A program made the translations under genes and the position numbers. The notes under the pieces were generated by a model. That model did not search any database. It saw only the letters and a program-made list of their open reading frames with translations, and was not told where the DNA came from. DNA of 64,000 nucleotides. Origin: Hydractinia symbiolongicarpus (Eukaryota > Cnidaria > Hydrozoa > Anthoathecata > Hydractiniidae). The DNA is taken from positions 21,613,501-21,677,500 of the forward strand of contig NC_079881.1 of assembly GCF_029227915.1 (NCBI RefSeq), written 5' to 3'. This document shows, piece by piece, positions 23,479 through 36,435 of the stretch (the stretch's first letter is position 1; each line of letters starts with the position of its first letter).

Positions 23479-23619
23479 AGCTTTGCGCAGTGGCATTACC
23501 ATAGCCAATGAGGTTTAACCGAGGCGTGGTGATTGCTAATTGAAAACTTTTCCCAATATCCCGCATGACGGCGTGAAACATCGCCGGCGTTGCAATATTT
23601 GGAGGTTCCCACTGGGACC
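23479..23619 (+). ncRNA. U4: U4 snRNA, copy 45
   Basis: RNA same as copy 2. Spacer has A134T in the 3'-box-like signal (23630), A277T, C435T, C504T and C514G. Confidence 0.95.
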
Positions 23620-24012
23620 ATGCCTAAAATTAGAAATCTGCTGAGCTCACGAAGACTGCGTCGAATGCAAGAAAAGCGCAAAAATTCTTGTTTGCTCGCT
23701 TCCGGATGGAGAAGAACCCTTTCGTGTAAAGCAGGACACATTATGCATCGCCTCTTTTCAACGCAACTGGTCTCTTCCGCAGACGGTGGGCATTCTAGGT
23801 GTAAATGGCGAATCAGTGGTGGAGACAAAGCGCTCGTTGCGGCACTGGCCCTTACTCTCACGACGACAACGGACACTTGTCTTAGTTCGGCTATGAATAT
23901 GAAAACTGTTTAAGTGGCACAAGGGAAAGGTGAGATGGGGACCAAAATGCCGTAACCACAAGCAATCGATAACGTTAAAGAAGCACGCGATGGTTGCCGT
24001 TCTTGTTGGGTT

Positions 24013-24153
24013 AGATTTGCGCAGTGGCATTACCATAGCCAATGAGGTTTAACCGAGGCGTGGTGATTGCTAATTGAAAACTTTTCCCAATATCCCGCAT
24101 GACGGCGTGAAACATCGCCGGCGTTGCAATATTTGGAGGTTCCCACTGGGACC
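24013..24153 (+). ncRNA. U4: U4 snRNA, copy 46 (variant)
   Basis: C3A (24015), as in copies 8, 62, 76 and 81. Spacer has C355T. Confidence 0.93.
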
Positions 24154-24546
24154 ATGCCTAAAAATAGAAATCTGCTGAGCTCACGAAGACTGCGTCGAAT
24201 GCAAGAAAAGCGCAAAAATTCTTGTTTGCTCGCTTCCGGATGGAGAAGAACCCTTTCGTGTAAAGCAGGACACATTATGCATCGCCTCTTTTCAACGCAA
24301 CTGGTCACTTCCGCAGACGGTGGGCATTCTAGGTGTAAATGGCGAATCAGTGGTGGAGACAAAGCGCTCGTTGCGGCACTGGCCTTTACTCTCACGACGA
24401 CAACGGACACTTGTCTTAGTTCGGCTATGAATATGAAAACTGTTTAAGTGGCACAAGGGAAAGGCGAGATGGGGACCAAAATGCCGTAACCACAAGCAAT
24501 CGATAACGTTAAAGAAGCACGCGATGGTTGCCGCTCTTGTTGGCTT

Positions 24547-24687
24547 AGCTTTGCGCAGTGGCATTACCATAGCCAATGAGGTTTAACCGAGGCGTGGTGA
24601 TTGCTAATTGAAAACTTTTCCCAATATCCCGCATGACGGCGTGAAACATCGCCGGCGTTGCAATATTTGGAGGTTCCCACTGGGACC
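24547..24687 (+). ncRNA. U4: U4 snRNA, copy 47
   Basis: Same as copy 2. Spacer has A358C, shared only with unit 63. Confidence 0.95.
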
Positions 24688-25080
24688 ATGCCTAAAAATA
24701 GAAATCTGCTGAGCTCACGAAGACTGCGTCGAATGCAAGAAAAGCGCAAAAATTCTTGTTTGCTCGCTTCCGGATGGAGAAGAACCCTTTCGTGTAAAGC
24801 AGGACACATTATGCATCGCCTCTTTTCAACGCAACTGGTCACTTCCGCAGACGGTGGGCATTCTAGGTGTAAATGGCGAATCAGTGGTGGAGACAAAGCG
24901 CTCGTTGCGGCACTGGCCCTTCCTCTCACGACGACAACGGACACTTGTCTTAGTTCGGCTATGAATATGAAAACTGTTTAAGTGGCACAAGGGAAAGGCG
25001 AGATGGGGACCAAAATGCCGTAACCACAAGCAATCGATAACGTTAAAGAAGCACGCGATGGTTGCCGCTCTTGTTGGCTT

Positions 25081-25221
25081 AGCTTTGCGCAGTGGCATTA
25101 CCATAGCCAATGAGGTTTAACCGAGGCGTGGTGATTGCTAATTGAAAACTTTTCCCAATATCCCGCATGACGGCGTGAAACATCGCCGGCGTTGCAATAT
25201 TTGGAGGTTCCCACTGGGACC
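25081..25221 (+). ncRNA. U4: U4 snRNA, copy 48
   Basis: Same as copy 2; consensus spacer. Confidence 0.95.
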
Positions 25222-25614
25222 ATGCCTAAAAATAGAAATCTGCTGAGCTCACGAAGACTGCGTCGAATGCAAGAAAAGCGCAAAAATTCTTGTTTGCTCG
25301 CTTCCGGATGGAGAAGAACCCTTTCGTGTAAAGCAGGACACATTATGCATCGCCTCTTTTCAACGCAACTGGTCACTTCCGCAGACGGTGGGCATTCTAG
25401 GTGTAAATGGCGAATCAGTGGTGGAGACAAAGCGCTCGTTGCGGCACTGGCCCTTACTCTCACGACGACAACGGACACTTGTCTTAGTTCGGCTATGAAT
25501 ATGAAAACTGTTTAAGTGGCACAAGGGAAAGGCGAGATGGGGACCAAAATGCCGTAACCACAAGCAATCGATAACGTTAAAGAAGCACGCGATGGTTGCC
25601 GCTCTTGTTGGCTT

Positions 25615-25755
25615 AGCTTTGCGCAGTGGCATTACCATAGCCAATGAGGTTTAACCGAGGCGTGGTGATTGCTAATTGAAAACTTTTCCCAATATCCCGC
25701 ATGACGGCGTGAAACATCGCCGGCGTTGCAATATTTGGAGGTTCCCACTGGGACC
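25615..25755 (+). ncRNA. U4: U4 snRNA, copy 49
   Basis: Same as copy 2. Spacer has T350C. Confidence 0.95.
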
Positions 25756-26148
25756 ATGCCTAAAAATAGAAATCTGCTGAGCTCACGAAGACTGCGTCGA
25801 ATGCAAGAAAAGCGCAAAAATTCTTGTTTGCTCGCTTCCGGATGGAGAAGAACCCTTTCGTGTAAAGCAGGACACATTATGCATCGCCTCTTTTCAACGC
25901 AACTGGTCACTTCCGCAGACGGTGGGCATTCTAGGTGTAAATGGCGAATCAGTGGTGGAGACAAAGCGCTCGTTGCGGCACCGGCCCTTACTCTCACGAC
26001 GACAACGGACACTTGTCTTAGTTCGGCTATGAATATGAAAACTGTTTAAGTGGCACAAGGGAAAGGCGAGATGGGGACCAAAATGCCGTAACCACAAGCA
26101 ATCGATAACGTTAAAGAAGCACGCGATGGTTGCCGCTCTTGTTGGCTT

Positions 26149-26289
26149 AGCTTTGCGCAGTGGCATTACCATAGCCAATGAGGTTTAACCAAGGCGTGGT
26201 GATTGCTAATTGAAAACTTTTCCCAATATCCCGCATGACGGCGTGAAACATCGCCGGCGTTGCAATATTTGGAGGTTCCCACTGGGACC
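26149..26289 (+). ncRNA. U4: U4 snRNA, copy 50 (kink-turn variant)
   Basis: G43A (26191) replaces the G of the A33-G43 sheared pair with A. Spacer has C166G and A265G as in unit 28. Confidence 0.91.
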
Positions 26290-26682
26290 ATGCCTAAAAA
26301 TAGAAATCTGCTGAGCTCACGAAGACTGCGTGGAATGCAAGAAAAGCGCAAAAATTCTTGTTTGCTCGCTTCCGGATGGAGAAGAACCCTTTCGTGTAAA
26401 GCAGGACACATTATGCATCGCCTCTTTTCAGCGCAACTGGTCACTTCCGCAGACGGTGGGCATTCTAGGTGTAAATGGCGAATCAGTGGTGGAGACAAAG
26501 CGCTCGTTGCGGCACTGGCCCTTACTCTCACGACGACAACGGACACTTGTCTTAGTTCGGCTATGAATATGAAAACTGTTTAAGTGGCACAAGGGAAAGG
26601 CGAGATGGGGACCAAAATGCCGTAACCACAAGCAATCGATAACGTTAAAGAAGCACGCGATGGTTGCCGCTCTTGTTGGCTT

Positions 26683-26823
26683 AGCTTTGCGCAGTGGCAT
26701 TACCATAGCCAATGAGGTTTAACCGAGGCGTGGTGATTGCTAATTGAAAACTTTTCCCAATATCCCGCATGACGGCGTGAAACATCGCCGGCGTTGCAAT
26801 ATTTGGAGGTTCCCACTGGGACC
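26683..26823 (+). ncRNA. U4: U4 snRNA, copy 51
   Basis: RNA same as copy 2. Its spacer is among the most changed: T200C and T350C as in unit 33, plus three private changes (27028, 27071, 27080). Confidence 0.95.
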
Positions 26824-27216
26824 ATGCCTAAAAATAGAAATCTGCTGAGCTCACGAAGACTGCGTCGAATGCAAGAAAAGCGCAAAAATTCTTGTTTGCC
26901 CGCTTCCGGATGGAGAAGAACCCTTTCGTGTAAAGCAGGACACATTATGCATCGCCTCTTTTCAACGCAACTGGTCACTTCCGCAGACGGTGGGCATTCT
27001 AGGTGTAAATGGCGAATCAGTGGTGGAAACAAAGCGCTCGTTGCGGCACCGGCCCTTACTCTCACGACGAAAACGGACAATTGTCTTAGTTCGGCTATGA
27101 ATATGAAAACTGTTTAAGTGGCACAAGGGAAAGGCGAGATGGGGACCAAAATGCCGTAACCACAAGCAATCGATAACGTTAAAGAAGCACGCGATGGTTG
27201 CCGCTCTTGTTGGCTT

Positions 27217-27357
27217 AGCTTTGCGCAGTGGCATTACCATAGCCAATGAGGTTTAACCGAGGCGTGGTGATTGCTAATTGAAAACTTTTCCCAATATCCC
27301 GCATGACGGCGTGAAACATCGCCGGCGTTGCAATATTTGGAGGTTCCCACTGGGACC
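27217..27357 (+). ncRNA. U4: U4 snRNA, copy 52
   Basis: Same as copy 2; consensus spacer. Confidence 0.95.
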
Positions 27358-27750
27358 ATGCCTAAAAATAGAAATCTGCTGAGCTCACGAAGACTGCGTC
27401 GAATGCAAGAAAAGCGCAAAAATTCTTGTTTGCTCGCTTCCGGATGGAGAAGAACCCTTTCGTGTAAAGCAGGACACATTATGCATCGCCTCTTTTCAAC
27501 GCAACTGGTCACTTCCGCAGACGGTGGGCATTCTAGGTGTAAATGGCGAATCAGTGGTGGAGACAAAGCGCTCGTTGCGGCACTGGCCCTTACTCTCACG
27601 ACGACAACGGACACTTGTCTTAGTTCGGCTATGAATATGAAAACTGTTTAAGTGGCACAAGGGAAAGGCGAGATGGGGACCAAAATGCCGTAACCACAAG
27701 CAATCGATAACGTTAAAGAAGCACGCGATGGTTGCCGCTCTTGTTGGCTT

Positions 27751-27891
27751 AGCTTTGCGCAGTGGCATTACCATAGCCAATGAGGTTTAACCGAGGCGTG
27801 GTGATTGCTAATTGAAAACTTTTCCCAATATCCCGCATGACGGCGTGAAACATCGCCGGCGTTGCAATATTTGGAGGTTCCCACTGGGACC
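27751..27891 (+). ncRNA. U4: U4 snRNA, copy 53
   Basis: Same as copy 2. Spacer has T350C. Confidence 0.95.
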
Positions 27892-28284
27892 ATGCCTAAA
27901 AATAGAAATCTGCTGAGCTCACGAAGACTGCGTCGAATGCAAGAAAAGCGCAAAAATTCTTGTTTGCTCGCTTCCGGATGGAGAAGAACCCTTTCGTGTA
28001 AAGCAGGACACATTATGCATCGCCTCTTTTCAACGCAACTGGTCACTTCCGCAGACGGTGGGCATTCTAGGTGTAAATGGCGAATCAGTGGTGGAGACAA
28101 AGCGCTCGTTGCGGCACCGGCCCTTACTCTCACGACGACAACGGACACTTGTCTTAGTTCGGCTATGAATATGAAAACTGTTTAAGTGGCACAAGGGAAA
28201 GGCGAGATGGGGACCAAAATGCCGTAACCACAAGCAATCGATAACGTTAAAGAAGCACGCGATGGTTGCCGCTCTTGTTGGCTT

Positions 28285-28425
28285 AGCTTTGCGCAGTGGC
28301 ATTACCATAGCCAATGAGGTTTAACCGAGGCGTGGTGATTGCTAATTGAAAACTTTTCCCAATATCCCGCATGACGGCGTGAAACATCGCCGGCGTTGCA
28401 ATATTTGGAGGTTCCCACTGGGACC
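28285..28425 (+). ncRNA. U4: U4 snRNA, copy 54
   Basis: Same as copy 2. Spacer has T189G with T350C, shared with units 66 and 68. Confidence 0.95.
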
Positions 28426-28818
28426 ATGCCTAAAAATAGAAATCTGCTGAGCTCACGAAGACTGCGTCGAATGCAAGAAAAGCGCAAAAAGTCTTGTTTG
28501 CTCGCTTCCGGATGGAGAAGAACCCTTTCGTGTAAAGCAGGACACATTATGCATCGCCTCTTTTCAACGCAACTGGTCACTTCCGCAGACGGTGGGCATT
28601 CTAGGTGTAAATGGCGAATCAGTGGTGGAGACAAAGCGCTCGTTGCGGCACCGGCCCTTACTCTCACGACGACAACGGACACTTGTCTTAGTTCGGCTAT
28701 GAATATGAAAACTGTTTAAGTGGCACAAGGGAAAGGCGAGATGGGGACCAAAATGCCGTAACCACAAGCAATCGATAACGTTAAAGAAGCACGCGATGGT
28801 TGCCGCTCTTGTTGGCTT

Positions 28819-28959
28819 AGCTTTGCGCAGTGGCATTACCATAGCCAATGAGGTTTAACCGAGGCGTGGTGATTGCTAATTGAAAACTTTTCCCAATATC
28901 CCGCATGACGGCGTGAAACATCGCCGGCGTTGCAATATTTGGAGGTTCCCACTGGGACC
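28819..28959 (+). ncRNA. U4: U4 snRNA, copy 55
   Basis: Same as copy 2. Spacer has T350C. Confidence 0.95.
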
Positions 28960-29352
28960 ATGCCTAAAAATAGAAATCTGCTGAGCTCACGAAGACTGCG
29001 TCGAATGCAAGAAAAGCGCAAAAATTCTTGTTTGCTCGCTTCCGGATGGAGAAGAACCCTTTCGTGTAAAGCAGGACACATTATGCATCGCCTCTTTTCA
29101 ACGCAACTGGTCACTTCCGCAGACGGTGGGCATTCTAGGTGTAAATGGCGAATCAGTGGTGGAGACAAAGCGCTCGTTGCGGCACCGGCCCTTACTCTCA
29201 CGACGACAACGGACACTTGTCTTAGTTCGGCTATGAATATGAAAACTGTTTAAGTGGCACAAGGGAAAGGCGAGATGGGGACCAAAATGCCGTAACCACA
29301 AGCAATCGATAACGTTAAAGAAGCACGCGATGGTTGCCGCTCTTGTTGGCTT

Positions 29353-29493
29353 AGCTTTGCGCAGTGGCATTACCATAGCCAATGAGGTTTAACCGAGGCG
29401 TGGTGATTGCTAATTGAAAACTTTTCCCAATATCCCGCATGACGGCGTGAAACATCGCCGGCGTTGCAATATTTGGAGGTTCCCACTGGGACC
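29353..29493 (+). ncRNA. U4: U4 snRNA, copy 56
   Basis: Same as copy 2. Spacer has T350C. Confidence 0.95.
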
Positions 29494-29886
29494 ATGCCTA
29501 AAAATAGAAATCTGCTGAGCTCACGAAGACTGCGTCGAATGCAAGAAAAGCGCAAAAATTCTTGTTTGCTCGCTTCCGGATGGAGAAGAACCCTTTCGTG
29601 TAAAGCAGGACACATTATGCATCGCCTCTTTTCAACGCAACTGGTCACTTCCGCAGACGGTGGGCATTCTAGGTGTAAATGGCGAATCAGTGGTGGAGAC
29701 AAAGCGCTCGTTGCGGCACCGGCCCTTACTCTCACGACGACAACGGACACTTGTCTTAGTTCGGCTATGAATATGAAAACTGTTTAAGTGGCACAAGGGA
29801 AAGGCGAGATGGGGACCAAAATGCCGTAACCACAAGCAATCGATAACGTTAAAGAAGCACGCGATGGTTGCCGCTCTTGTTGGCTT

Positions 29887-30027
29887 AGCTTTGCGCAGTG
29901 GCATTACCATAGCCAATGAGGTTTAACCGAGGCGTGGTGATTGCTAATTGAAAACTTTTCCCAATATCCCGCATGACGGCGTGAAACATCGCCGGCGTTG
30001 CAATATTTGGAGGTTCCCACTGGGACC
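29887..30027 (+). ncRNA. U4: U4 snRNA, copy 57
   Basis: Same as copy 2; consensus spacer. Confidence 0.95.
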
Positions 30028-30420
30028 ATGCCTAAAAATAGAAATCTGCTGAGCTCACGAAGACTGCGTCGAATGCAAGAAAAGCGCAAAAATTCTTGTT
30101 TGCTCGCTTCCGGATGGAGAAGAACCCTTTCGTGTAAAGCAGGACACATTATGCATCGCCTCTTTTCAACGCAACTGGTCACTTCCGCAGACGGTGGGCA
30201 TTCTAGGTGTAAATGGCGAATCAGTGGTGGAGACAAAGCGCTCGTTGCGGCACTGGCCCTTACTCTCACGACGACAACGGACACTTGTCTTAGTTCGGCT
30301 ATGAATATGAAAACTGTTTAAGTGGCACAAGGGAAAGGCGAGATGGGGACCAAAATGCCGTAACCACAAGCAATCGATAACGTTAAAGAAGCACGCGATG
30401 GTTGCCGCTCTTGTTGGCTT

Positions 30421-30561
30421 AGCTTTGCGCAGTGGCATTACCATAGCCAATGAGGTTTAACCGAGGCGTGGTGATTGCTAATTGAAAACTTTTCCCAATA
30501 TCCCGCATGACGGCGTGAAACATCGCCGGCGTTGCAATATTTGGAGGTTCCCACTGGGACC
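30421..30561 (+). ncRNA. U4: U4 snRNA, copy 58
   Basis: Same as copy 2. Spacer has C504T and C514G, like unit 42. Confidence 0.95.
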
Positions 30562-30954
30562 ATGCCTAAAAATAGAAATCTGCTGAGCTCACGAAGACTG
30601 CGTCGAATGCAAGAAAAGCGCAAAAATTCTTGTTTGCTCGCTTCCGGATGGAGAAGAACCCTTTCGTGTAAAGCAGGACACATTATGCATCGCCTCTTTT
30701 CAACGCAACTGGTCACTTCCGCAGACGGTGGGCATTCTAGGTGTAAATGGCGAATCAGTGGTGGAGACAAAGCGCTCGTTGCGGCACTGGCCCTTACTCT
30801 CACGACGACAACGGACACTTGTCTTAGTTCGGCTATGAATATGAAAACTGTTTAAGTGGCACAAGGGAAAGGCGAGATGGGGACCAAAATGCCGTAACCA
30901 CAAGCAATCGATAACGTTAAAGAAGCACGCGATGGTTGCCGTTCTTGTTGGGTT

Positions 30955-31095
30955 AGCTTTGCGCAGTGGCATTACCATAGCCAATGAGGTTTAACCGAGG
31001 CGTGGTGATTGCAAATTGAAAACTTTTCCCAATATCCCGCATGACGGCGTGAAACATCGCCGGCGTTGCAATATTTGGAGGTTCCCACTGGGACC
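30955..31095 (+). ncRNA. U4: U4 snRNA, copy 59 (U6-pairing variant)
   Basis: T59A (31013) in the U4/U6 stem I segment, as in copies 43 and 73. Confidence 0.9.
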
Positions 31096-31488
31096 ATGCC
31101 TAAAAATAGAAATCTGCTGAGCTCACGAAGACTGCGTCGAATGCAAGAAAAGCGCAAAAATTCTTGTTTGCTCGCTTCCGGATGGAGAAGAACCCTTTCG
31201 TGTAAAGCAGGACACATTATGCATCGCCTCTTTTCAACGCAACTGGTCACTTCCGCAGACGGTGGGCATTCTAGGTGTAAATGGCGAATCAGTGGTGGAG
31301 ACAAAGCGCTCGTTGCGGCACTGGCCCTTACTCTCACGACGACAACGGACACTTGTCTTAGTTCGGCTATGAATATGAAAACTGTTTAAGTGGCACAAGG
31401 GAAAGGCGAGATGGGGACCAAAATGCCGTAACCACAAGCAATCGATAACGTTAAAGAAGCACGCGATGGTTGCCGTTCTTGTTGGGTT

Positions 31489-31629
31489 AGCTTTGCGCAG
31501 TGGCATTACCATAGCCAATGAGGTTTAACCGAGGCGTGGTGATTGCTAATTGAAAACTTTTCCCAATATCCCGCATGACGGCGTGAAACATCGCCGGCGT
31601 TGTAATATTTGGAGGTTCTCACTGGGACC
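31489..31629 (+). ncRNA. U4: U4 snRNA, copy 60 (variant)
   Basis: C115T (31603) and C131T (31619), both wobble-preserving. Spacer has T246C, C504T, T507C and a private T to G at 31797. Confidence 0.94.
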
Positions 31630-32022
31630 ATGCCTAAAAATAGAAATCTGCTGAGCTCACGAAGACTGCGTCGAATGCAAGAAAAGCGCAAAAATTCTTG
31701 TTTGCTCGCTTCCGGATGGAGAAGAACCCTTTCGTGTAAAGCAGGACACATCATGCATCGCCTCTTTTCAACGCAACTGGTCACTTCCGCAGACGGGGGG
31801 CATTCTAGGTGTAAATGGCGAATCAGTGGTGGAGACAAAGCGCTCGTTGCGGCACTGGCCCTTACTCTCACGACGACAACGGACACTTGTCTTAGTTCGG
31901 CTATGAATATGAAAACTGTTTAAGTGGCACAAGGGAAAGGCGAGATGGGGACCAAAATGCCGTAACCACAAGCAATCGATAACGTTAAAGAAGCACGCGA
32001 TGGTTGCCGTTCCTGTTGGCTT

Positions 32023-32163
32023 AGCTTTGCGCAGTGGCATTACCATAGCCAATGAGGTTTAACCGAGGCGTGGTGATTGCTAATTGAAAACTTTTCCCAA
32101 TATCCCGCATGACGGCGTGAAACATCGCCGGCGTTGCAATATTTGGAGGTTCCCACTGGGACC
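32023..32163 (+). ncRNA. U4: U4 snRNA, copy 61
   Basis: RNA same as copy 2. Spacer has A134T in the 3'-box-like signal, T246C, a private T to G at 32337, C435T, C504T and C514G. It lacks the A277T of units 45, 75 and 80. Confidence 0.95.
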
Positions 32164-32556
32164 ATGCCTAAAATTAGAAATCTGCTGAGCTCACGAAGAC
32201 TGCGTCGAATGCAAGAAAAGCGCAAAAATTCTTGTTTGCTCGCTTCCGGATGGAGAAGAACCCTTTCGTGTAAAGCAGGACACATCATGCATCGCCTCTT
32301 TTCAACGCAACTGGTCACTTCCGCAGACGGTGGGCAGTCTAGGTGTAAATGGCGAATCAGTGGTGGAGACAAAGCGCTCGTTGCGGCACTGGCCCTTACT
32401 CTCACGACGACAACGGACACTTGTCTTAGTTCGGCTATGAATATGAAAACTGTTTAAGTGGCACAAGGGAAAGGTGAGATGGGGACCAAAATGCCGTAAC
32501 CACAAGCAATCGATAACGTTAAAGAAGCACGCGATGGTTGCCGTTCTTGTTGGGTT

Positions 32557-32697
32557 AGATTTGCGCAGTGGCATTACCATAGCCAATGAGGTTTAACCGA
32601 GGCGTGGTGATTGCTAATTGAAAACTTTTCCCAATATCCCGCATGACGGCGTGAAACATCGCCGGCGTTGCAATATTTGGAGGTTCCCACTGGGACC
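32557..32697 (+). ncRNA. U4: U4 snRNA, copy 62 (variant)
   Basis: C3A (32559). Spacer has C355T, as in unit 46. Confidence 0.93.
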
Positions 32698-33090
32698 ATG
32701 CCTAAAAATAGAAATCTGCTGAGCTCACGAAGACTGCGTCGAATGCAAGAAAAGCGCAAAAATTCTTGTTTGCTCGCTTCCGGATGGAGAAGAACCCTTT
32801 CGTGTAAAGCAGGACACATTATGCATCGCCTCTTTTCAACGCAACTGGTCACTTCCGCAGACGGTGGGCATTCTAGGTGTAAATGGCGAATCAGTGGTGG
32901 AGACAAAGCGCTCGTTGCGGCACTGGCCTTTACTCTCACGACGACAACGGACACTTGTCTTAGTTCGGCTATGAATATGAAAACTGTTTAAGTGGCACAA
33001 GGGAAAGGCGAGATGGGGACCAAAATGCCGTAACCACAAGCAATCGATAACGTTAAAGAAGCACGCGATGGTTGCCGCTCTTGTTGGCTT

Positions 33091-33231
33091 AGCTTTGCGC
33101 AGTGGCATTACCATAGCCAATGAGGTTTAACCGAGGCGTGGTGATTGCTAATTGAAAACTTTTCCCAATATCCCGCATGACGGCGTGAAACATCGCCGGC
33201 GTTGCAATATTTGGAGGTTCCCACTGGGACC
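33091..33231 (+). ncRNA. U4: U4 snRNA, copy 63
   Basis: Same as copy 2. Spacer has A358C, as in unit 47. Confidence 0.95.
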
Positions 33232-33624
33232 ATGCCTAAAAATAGAAATCTGCTGAGCTCACGAAGACTGCGTCGAATGCAAGAAAAGCGCAAAAATTCT
33301 TGTTTGCTCGCTTCCGGATGGAGAAGAACCCTTTCGTGTAAAGCAGGACACATTATGCATCGCCTCTTTTCAACGCAACTGGTCACTTCCGCAGACGGTG
33401 GGCATTCTAGGTGTAAATGGCGAATCAGTGGTGGAGACAAAGCGCTCGTTGCGGCACTGGCCCTTCCTCTCACGACGACAACGGACACTTGTCTTAGTTC
33501 GGCTATGAATATGAAAACTGTTTAAGTGGCACAAGGGAAAGGCGAGATGGGGACCAAAATGCCGTAACCACAAGCAATCGATAACGTTAAAGAAGCACGC
33601 GATGGTTGCCGCTCTTGTTGGCTT

Positions 33625-33765
33625 AGCTTTGCGCAGTGGCATTACCATAGCCAATGAGGTTTAACCGAGGCGTGGTGATTGCTAATTGAAAACTTTTCCC
33701 AATATCCCGCATGACGGCGTGAAACATCGCCGGCGTTGCAATATTTGGAGGTTCCCACTGGGACC
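33625..33765 (+). ncRNA. U4: U4 snRNA, copy 64
   Basis: Same as copy 2; consensus spacer. Confidence 0.95.
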
Positions 33766-34158
33766 ATGCCTAAAAATAGAAATCTGCTGAGCTCACGAAG
33801 ACTGCGTCGAATGCAAGAAAAGCGCAAAAATTCTTGTTTGCTCGCTTCCGGATGGAGAAGAACCCTTTCGTGTAAAGCAGGACACATTATGCATCGCCTC
33901 TTTTCAACGCAACTGGTCACTTCCGCAGACGGTGGGCATTCTAGGTGTAAATGGCGAATCAGTGGTGGAGACAAAGCGCTCGTTGCGGCACTGGCCCTTA
34001 CTCTCACGACGACAACGGACACTTGTCTTAGTTCGGCTATGAATATGAAAACTGTTTAAGTGGCACAAGGGAAAGGCGAGATGGGGACCAAAATGCCGTA
34101 ACCACAAGCAATCGATAACGTTAAAGAAGCACGCGATGGTTGCCGCTCTTGTTGGCTT

Positions 34159-34299
34159 AGCTTTGCGCAGTGGCATTACCATAGCCAATGAGGTTTAACC
34201 GAGGCGTGGTGATTGCTAATTGAAAACTTTTCCCAATATCCCGCATGACGGCGTGAAACATCGCCGGCGTTGCAATATTTGGAGGTTCCCACTGGGACC
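34159..34299 (+). ncRNA. U4: U4 snRNA, copy 65
   Basis: Same as copy 2; consensus spacer. Confidence 0.95.
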
Positions 34300-34692
34300 A
34301 TGCCTAAAAATAGAAATCTGCTGAGCTCACGAAGACTGCGTCGAATGCAAGAAAAGCGCAAAAATTCTTGTTTGCTCGCTTCCGGATGGAGAAGAACCCT
34401 TTCGTGTAAAGCAGGACACATTATGCATCGCCTCTTTTCAACGCAACTGGTCACTTCCGCAGACGGTGGGCATTCTAGGTGTAAATGGCGAATCAGTGGT
34501 GGAGACAAAGCGCTCGTTGCGGCACTGGCCCTTACTCTCACGACGACAACGGACACTTGTCTTAGTTCGGCTATGAATATGAAAACTGTTTAAGTGGCAC
34601 AAGGGAAAGGCGAGATGGGGACCAAAATGCCGTAACCACAAGCAATCGATAACGTTAAAGAAGCACGCGATGGTTGCCGCTCTTGTTGGCTT

Positions 34693-34833
34693 AGCTTTGC
34701 GCAGTGGCATTACCATAGCCAATGAGGTTTAACCGAGGCGTGGTGATTGCTAATTGAAAACTTTTCCCAATATCCCGCATGACGGCGTGAAACATCGCCG
34801 GCGTTGCAATATTTGGAGGTTCCCACTGGGACC
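34693..34833 (+). ncRNA. U4: U4 snRNA, copy 66
   Basis: Same as copy 2. Spacer has T189G and T350C. Confidence 0.95.
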
Positions 34834-35226
34834 ATGCCTAAAAATAGAAATCTGCTGAGCTCACGAAGACTGCGTCGAATGCAAGAAAAGCGCAAAAAGT
34901 CTTGTTTGCTCGCTTCCGGATGGAGAAGAACCCTTTCGTGTAAAGCAGGACACATTATGCATCGCCTCTTTTCAACGCAACTGGTCACTTCCGCAGACGG
35001 TGGGCATTCTAGGTGTAAATGGCGAATCAGTGGTGGAGACAAAGCGCTCGTTGCGGCACCGGCCCTTACTCTCACGACGACAACGGACACTTGTCTTAGT
35101 TCGGCTATGAATATGAAAACTGTTTAAGTGGCACAAGGGAAAGGCGAGATGGGGACCAAAATGCCGTAACCACAAGCAATCGATAACGTTAAAGAAGCAC
35201 GCGATGGTTGCCGCTCTTGTTGGCTT

Positions 35227-35367
35227 AGCTTTGCGCAGTGGCATTACCATAGCCAATGAGGTTTAACCGAGGCGTGGTGATTGCTAATTGAAAACTTTTC
35301 CCAATATCCCGCATGACGGCGTGAAACATCGCCGGCGTTGCAATATTTGGAGGTTCCCACTGGGACC
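35227..35367 (+). ncRNA. U4: U4 snRNA, copy 67
   Basis: Same as copy 2; consensus spacer. With unit 66 it may form a dimer duplicated into unit 68. Confidence 0.95.
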
Positions 35368-35760
35368 ATGCCTAAAAATAGAAATCTGCTGAGCTCACGA
35401 AGACTGCGTCGAATGCAAGAAAAGCGCAAAAATTCTTGTTTGCTCGCTTCCGGATGGAGAAGAACCCTTTCGTGTAAAGCAGGACACATTATGCATCGCC
35501 TCTTTTCAACGCAACTGGTCACTTCCGCAGACGGTGGGCATTCTAGGTGTAAATGGCGAATCAGTGGTGGAGACAAAGCGCTCGTTGCGGCACTGGCCCT
35601 TACTCTCACGACGACAACGGACACTTGTCTTAGTTCGGCTATGAATATGAAAACTGTTTAAGTGGCACAAGGGAAAGGCGAGATGGGGACCAAAATGCCG
35701 TAACCACAAGCAATCGATAACGTTAAAGAAGCACGCGATGGTTGCCGCTCTTGTTGGCTT

Positions 35761-35901
35761 AGCTTTGCGCAGTGGCATTACCATAGCCAATGAGGTTTAA
35801 CCGAGGCGTGGTGATTGCTAATTGAAAACTTTTCCCAATATCCCGCATGACGGCGTGAAACATCGCCGGCGTTGCAATATTTGGAGGTTCCCACTGGGAC
35901 C
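35761..35901 (+). ncRNA. U4: U4 snRNA, copy 68
   Basis: Same as copy 2. Spacer has T189G and T350C, identical to unit 66. Confidence 0.95.
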
Positions 35902-36294
35902 ATGCCTAAAAATAGAAATCTGCTGAGCTCACGAAGACTGCGTCGAATGCAAGAAAAGCGCAAAAAGTCTTGTTTGCTCGCTTCCGGATGGAGAAGAACC
36001 CTTTCGTGTAAAGCAGGACACATTATGCATCGCCTCTTTTCAACGCAACTGGTCACTTCCGCAGACGGTGGGCATTCTAGGTGTAAATGGCGAATCAGTG
36101 GTGGAGACAAAGCGCTCGTTGCGGCACCGGCCCTTACTCTCACGACGACAACGGACACTTGTCTTAGTTCGGCTATGAATATGAAAACTGTTTAAGTGGC
36201 ACAAGGGAAAGGCGAGATGGGGACCAAAATGCCGTAACCACAAGCAATCGATAACGTTAAAGAAGCACGCGATGGTTGCCGCTCTTGTTGGCTT

Positions 36295-36435
36295 AGCTTT
36301 GCGCAGTGGCATTACCATAGCCAATGAGGTTTAACCGAGGCGTGGTGATTGCTAATTGAAAACTTTTCCCAATATCCCGCATGACGGCGTGAAACATCGC
36401 CGGCGTTGCAATATTTGGAGGTTCCCACTGGGACC
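36295..36435 (+). ncRNA. U4: U4 snRNA, copy 69
   Basis: Same as copy 2. Spacer has T350C. Confidence 0.95.

Larger units (their letters stand above)
21895..25632 (+). repeat. Higher-order block A1, units 42-48
   Basis: This 7-unit run of marked units recurs as units 58-64, 8544 bp (16 units) away. In order it has C504T/C514G, T59A, C115T/C131T/T507C, A134T/C435T, C3A/C355T, A358C, then a plain unit. The unmarked flanks 32-41 and 50-57 also correspond, apart from two extra units on the left. Confidence 0.85.
30439..34176 (+). repeat. Higher-order block A2, units 58-64
   Basis: Second copy of block A1 with the same order of marks. It differs by T246C in units 60 and 61, two private changes (31797, 32337), the absence of A277T in unit 61, and the absence of the private changes of unit 42. 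Confidence 0.85.
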